Source: Clostridiales bacterium UBA3758 (GTDB taxonomy: Bacteria; Bacillota; Clostridia; Oscillospirales; Oscillospiraceae). Taken from it: DNA of 29,274 bases. The stretch covers positions 49,994 through 79,267 of the forward strand of contig DFGE01000031.1 in NCBI GenBank assembly GCA_002371675.1, written 5' to 3'. Below the pieces are notes generated by a model. The model searched no databases. It saw only the letters and a list, made by a program, of their open reading frames with translations, and was not told where the DNA came from. Both the position numbers and the translations under genes were made by a program. Below are positions 29,130-29,274 of this stretch, piece by piece. Every line of letters begins with the position of its first letter. The first letter of the stretch is position 1.

Positions 29130-29274
29130 AAGGAAATAGAAGCAAGCAGCGCGACGGAAAGAGCCCCCGGCTCTGCTGCGTCTCCGGCGCAGATCCCGGA
29201 CACTGCGGCTTCTCCCGCGCCGCCTCCGCTTAGCCTGATGGCGCCAATTCGAACACGCCTCTCAGCGGCCTTTT

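Noticed and set aside
29238..29274. A gene start (ATG GCG CCA ...) at the right end
   Set aside because: There is no ribosome binding site and only twelve codons are visible before the window ends.

Overview
The window looks like a chromosomal segment of a high-GC member of the Clostridia, probably of the Oscillospiraceae type. This is inferred from AddAB instead of RecBCD, a BlaI/M56 regulator pair, Firmicutes-type elongator tRNA-Met, TTGACA-N17-TATAAT promoters, strong AAAGGAGG ribosome binding sites, and very GC-rich coding sequence dotted with short GC-rich interspersed hairpins. No 16S or other marker allows a genus call.

Layout. 1-3000: CPA2-type cation/proton antiporter, a hairpin-rich repeat element (copy A), a membrane-anchored glycerophosphodiester phosphodiesterase and a small DUF378 membrane protein. 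3000-3975: a possible small RNA and three tRNA genes (Glu and Met on the minus strand, Val on the plus strand) with good promoters and terminators. 3975-4850: no gene, but a dense cluster of GC-rich interspersed hairpins. 4851-11978 (minus): rpmE (L31), addA and addB. 12000-13570: a diverged repeat core (copy D) and a class I/II aminotransferase. 13690-18180: a BlaI-type repressor with two operator boxes, followed by a 1236-residue M56 (BlaR1-like) membrane protein fused to two beta-helix modules and a phosphodiester-glycosidase-like domain. 18237-22711: PfkB kinase and MATE transporter (minus), ribokinase-like kinase (plus), and a thioredoxin-reductase-like flavoprotein (minus). 22755-23110: repeat copy B. 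23251-25712: an operon of SPFH protein, ribbon-helix-helix protein, DUF1648 membrane protein and SIMPL protein. 26095-26860: tRNA-Asp, tRNA-Thr, then tandem tRNA-Thr-derived structured repeats and a possible pseudoknot. 26880-28273: a visibly AT-rich island with an RHH regulator, a DUF4428/SHOCT zinc-ribbon protein, a small Cys-rich protein and the C-terminal scrap of a recombinase. 28274-29274: more GC-rich hairpins, repeat copy C and a geneless end.

How parts may work together. AddA and AddB form one helicase-nuclease. BlaI and the M56 fusion form a repressor/sensor-protease pair with an unusual sensor region. SPFH, RHH, DUF1648 and SIMPL look like one envelope-related unit controlled at a TGATATCA operator.

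The most unusual material is non-coding. (1) A modular family of intergenic hairpin elements (copies A-D) in which a 153-bp core and its flanking module occur both separately and nested, with stem-preserving changes between copies. (2) A tandem tRNA-Thr-tail/terminator/triple-hairpin repeat whose stems differ completely between units while the architecture is kept. Among proteins, the M56-beta-helix-glycosidase fusion stands out.
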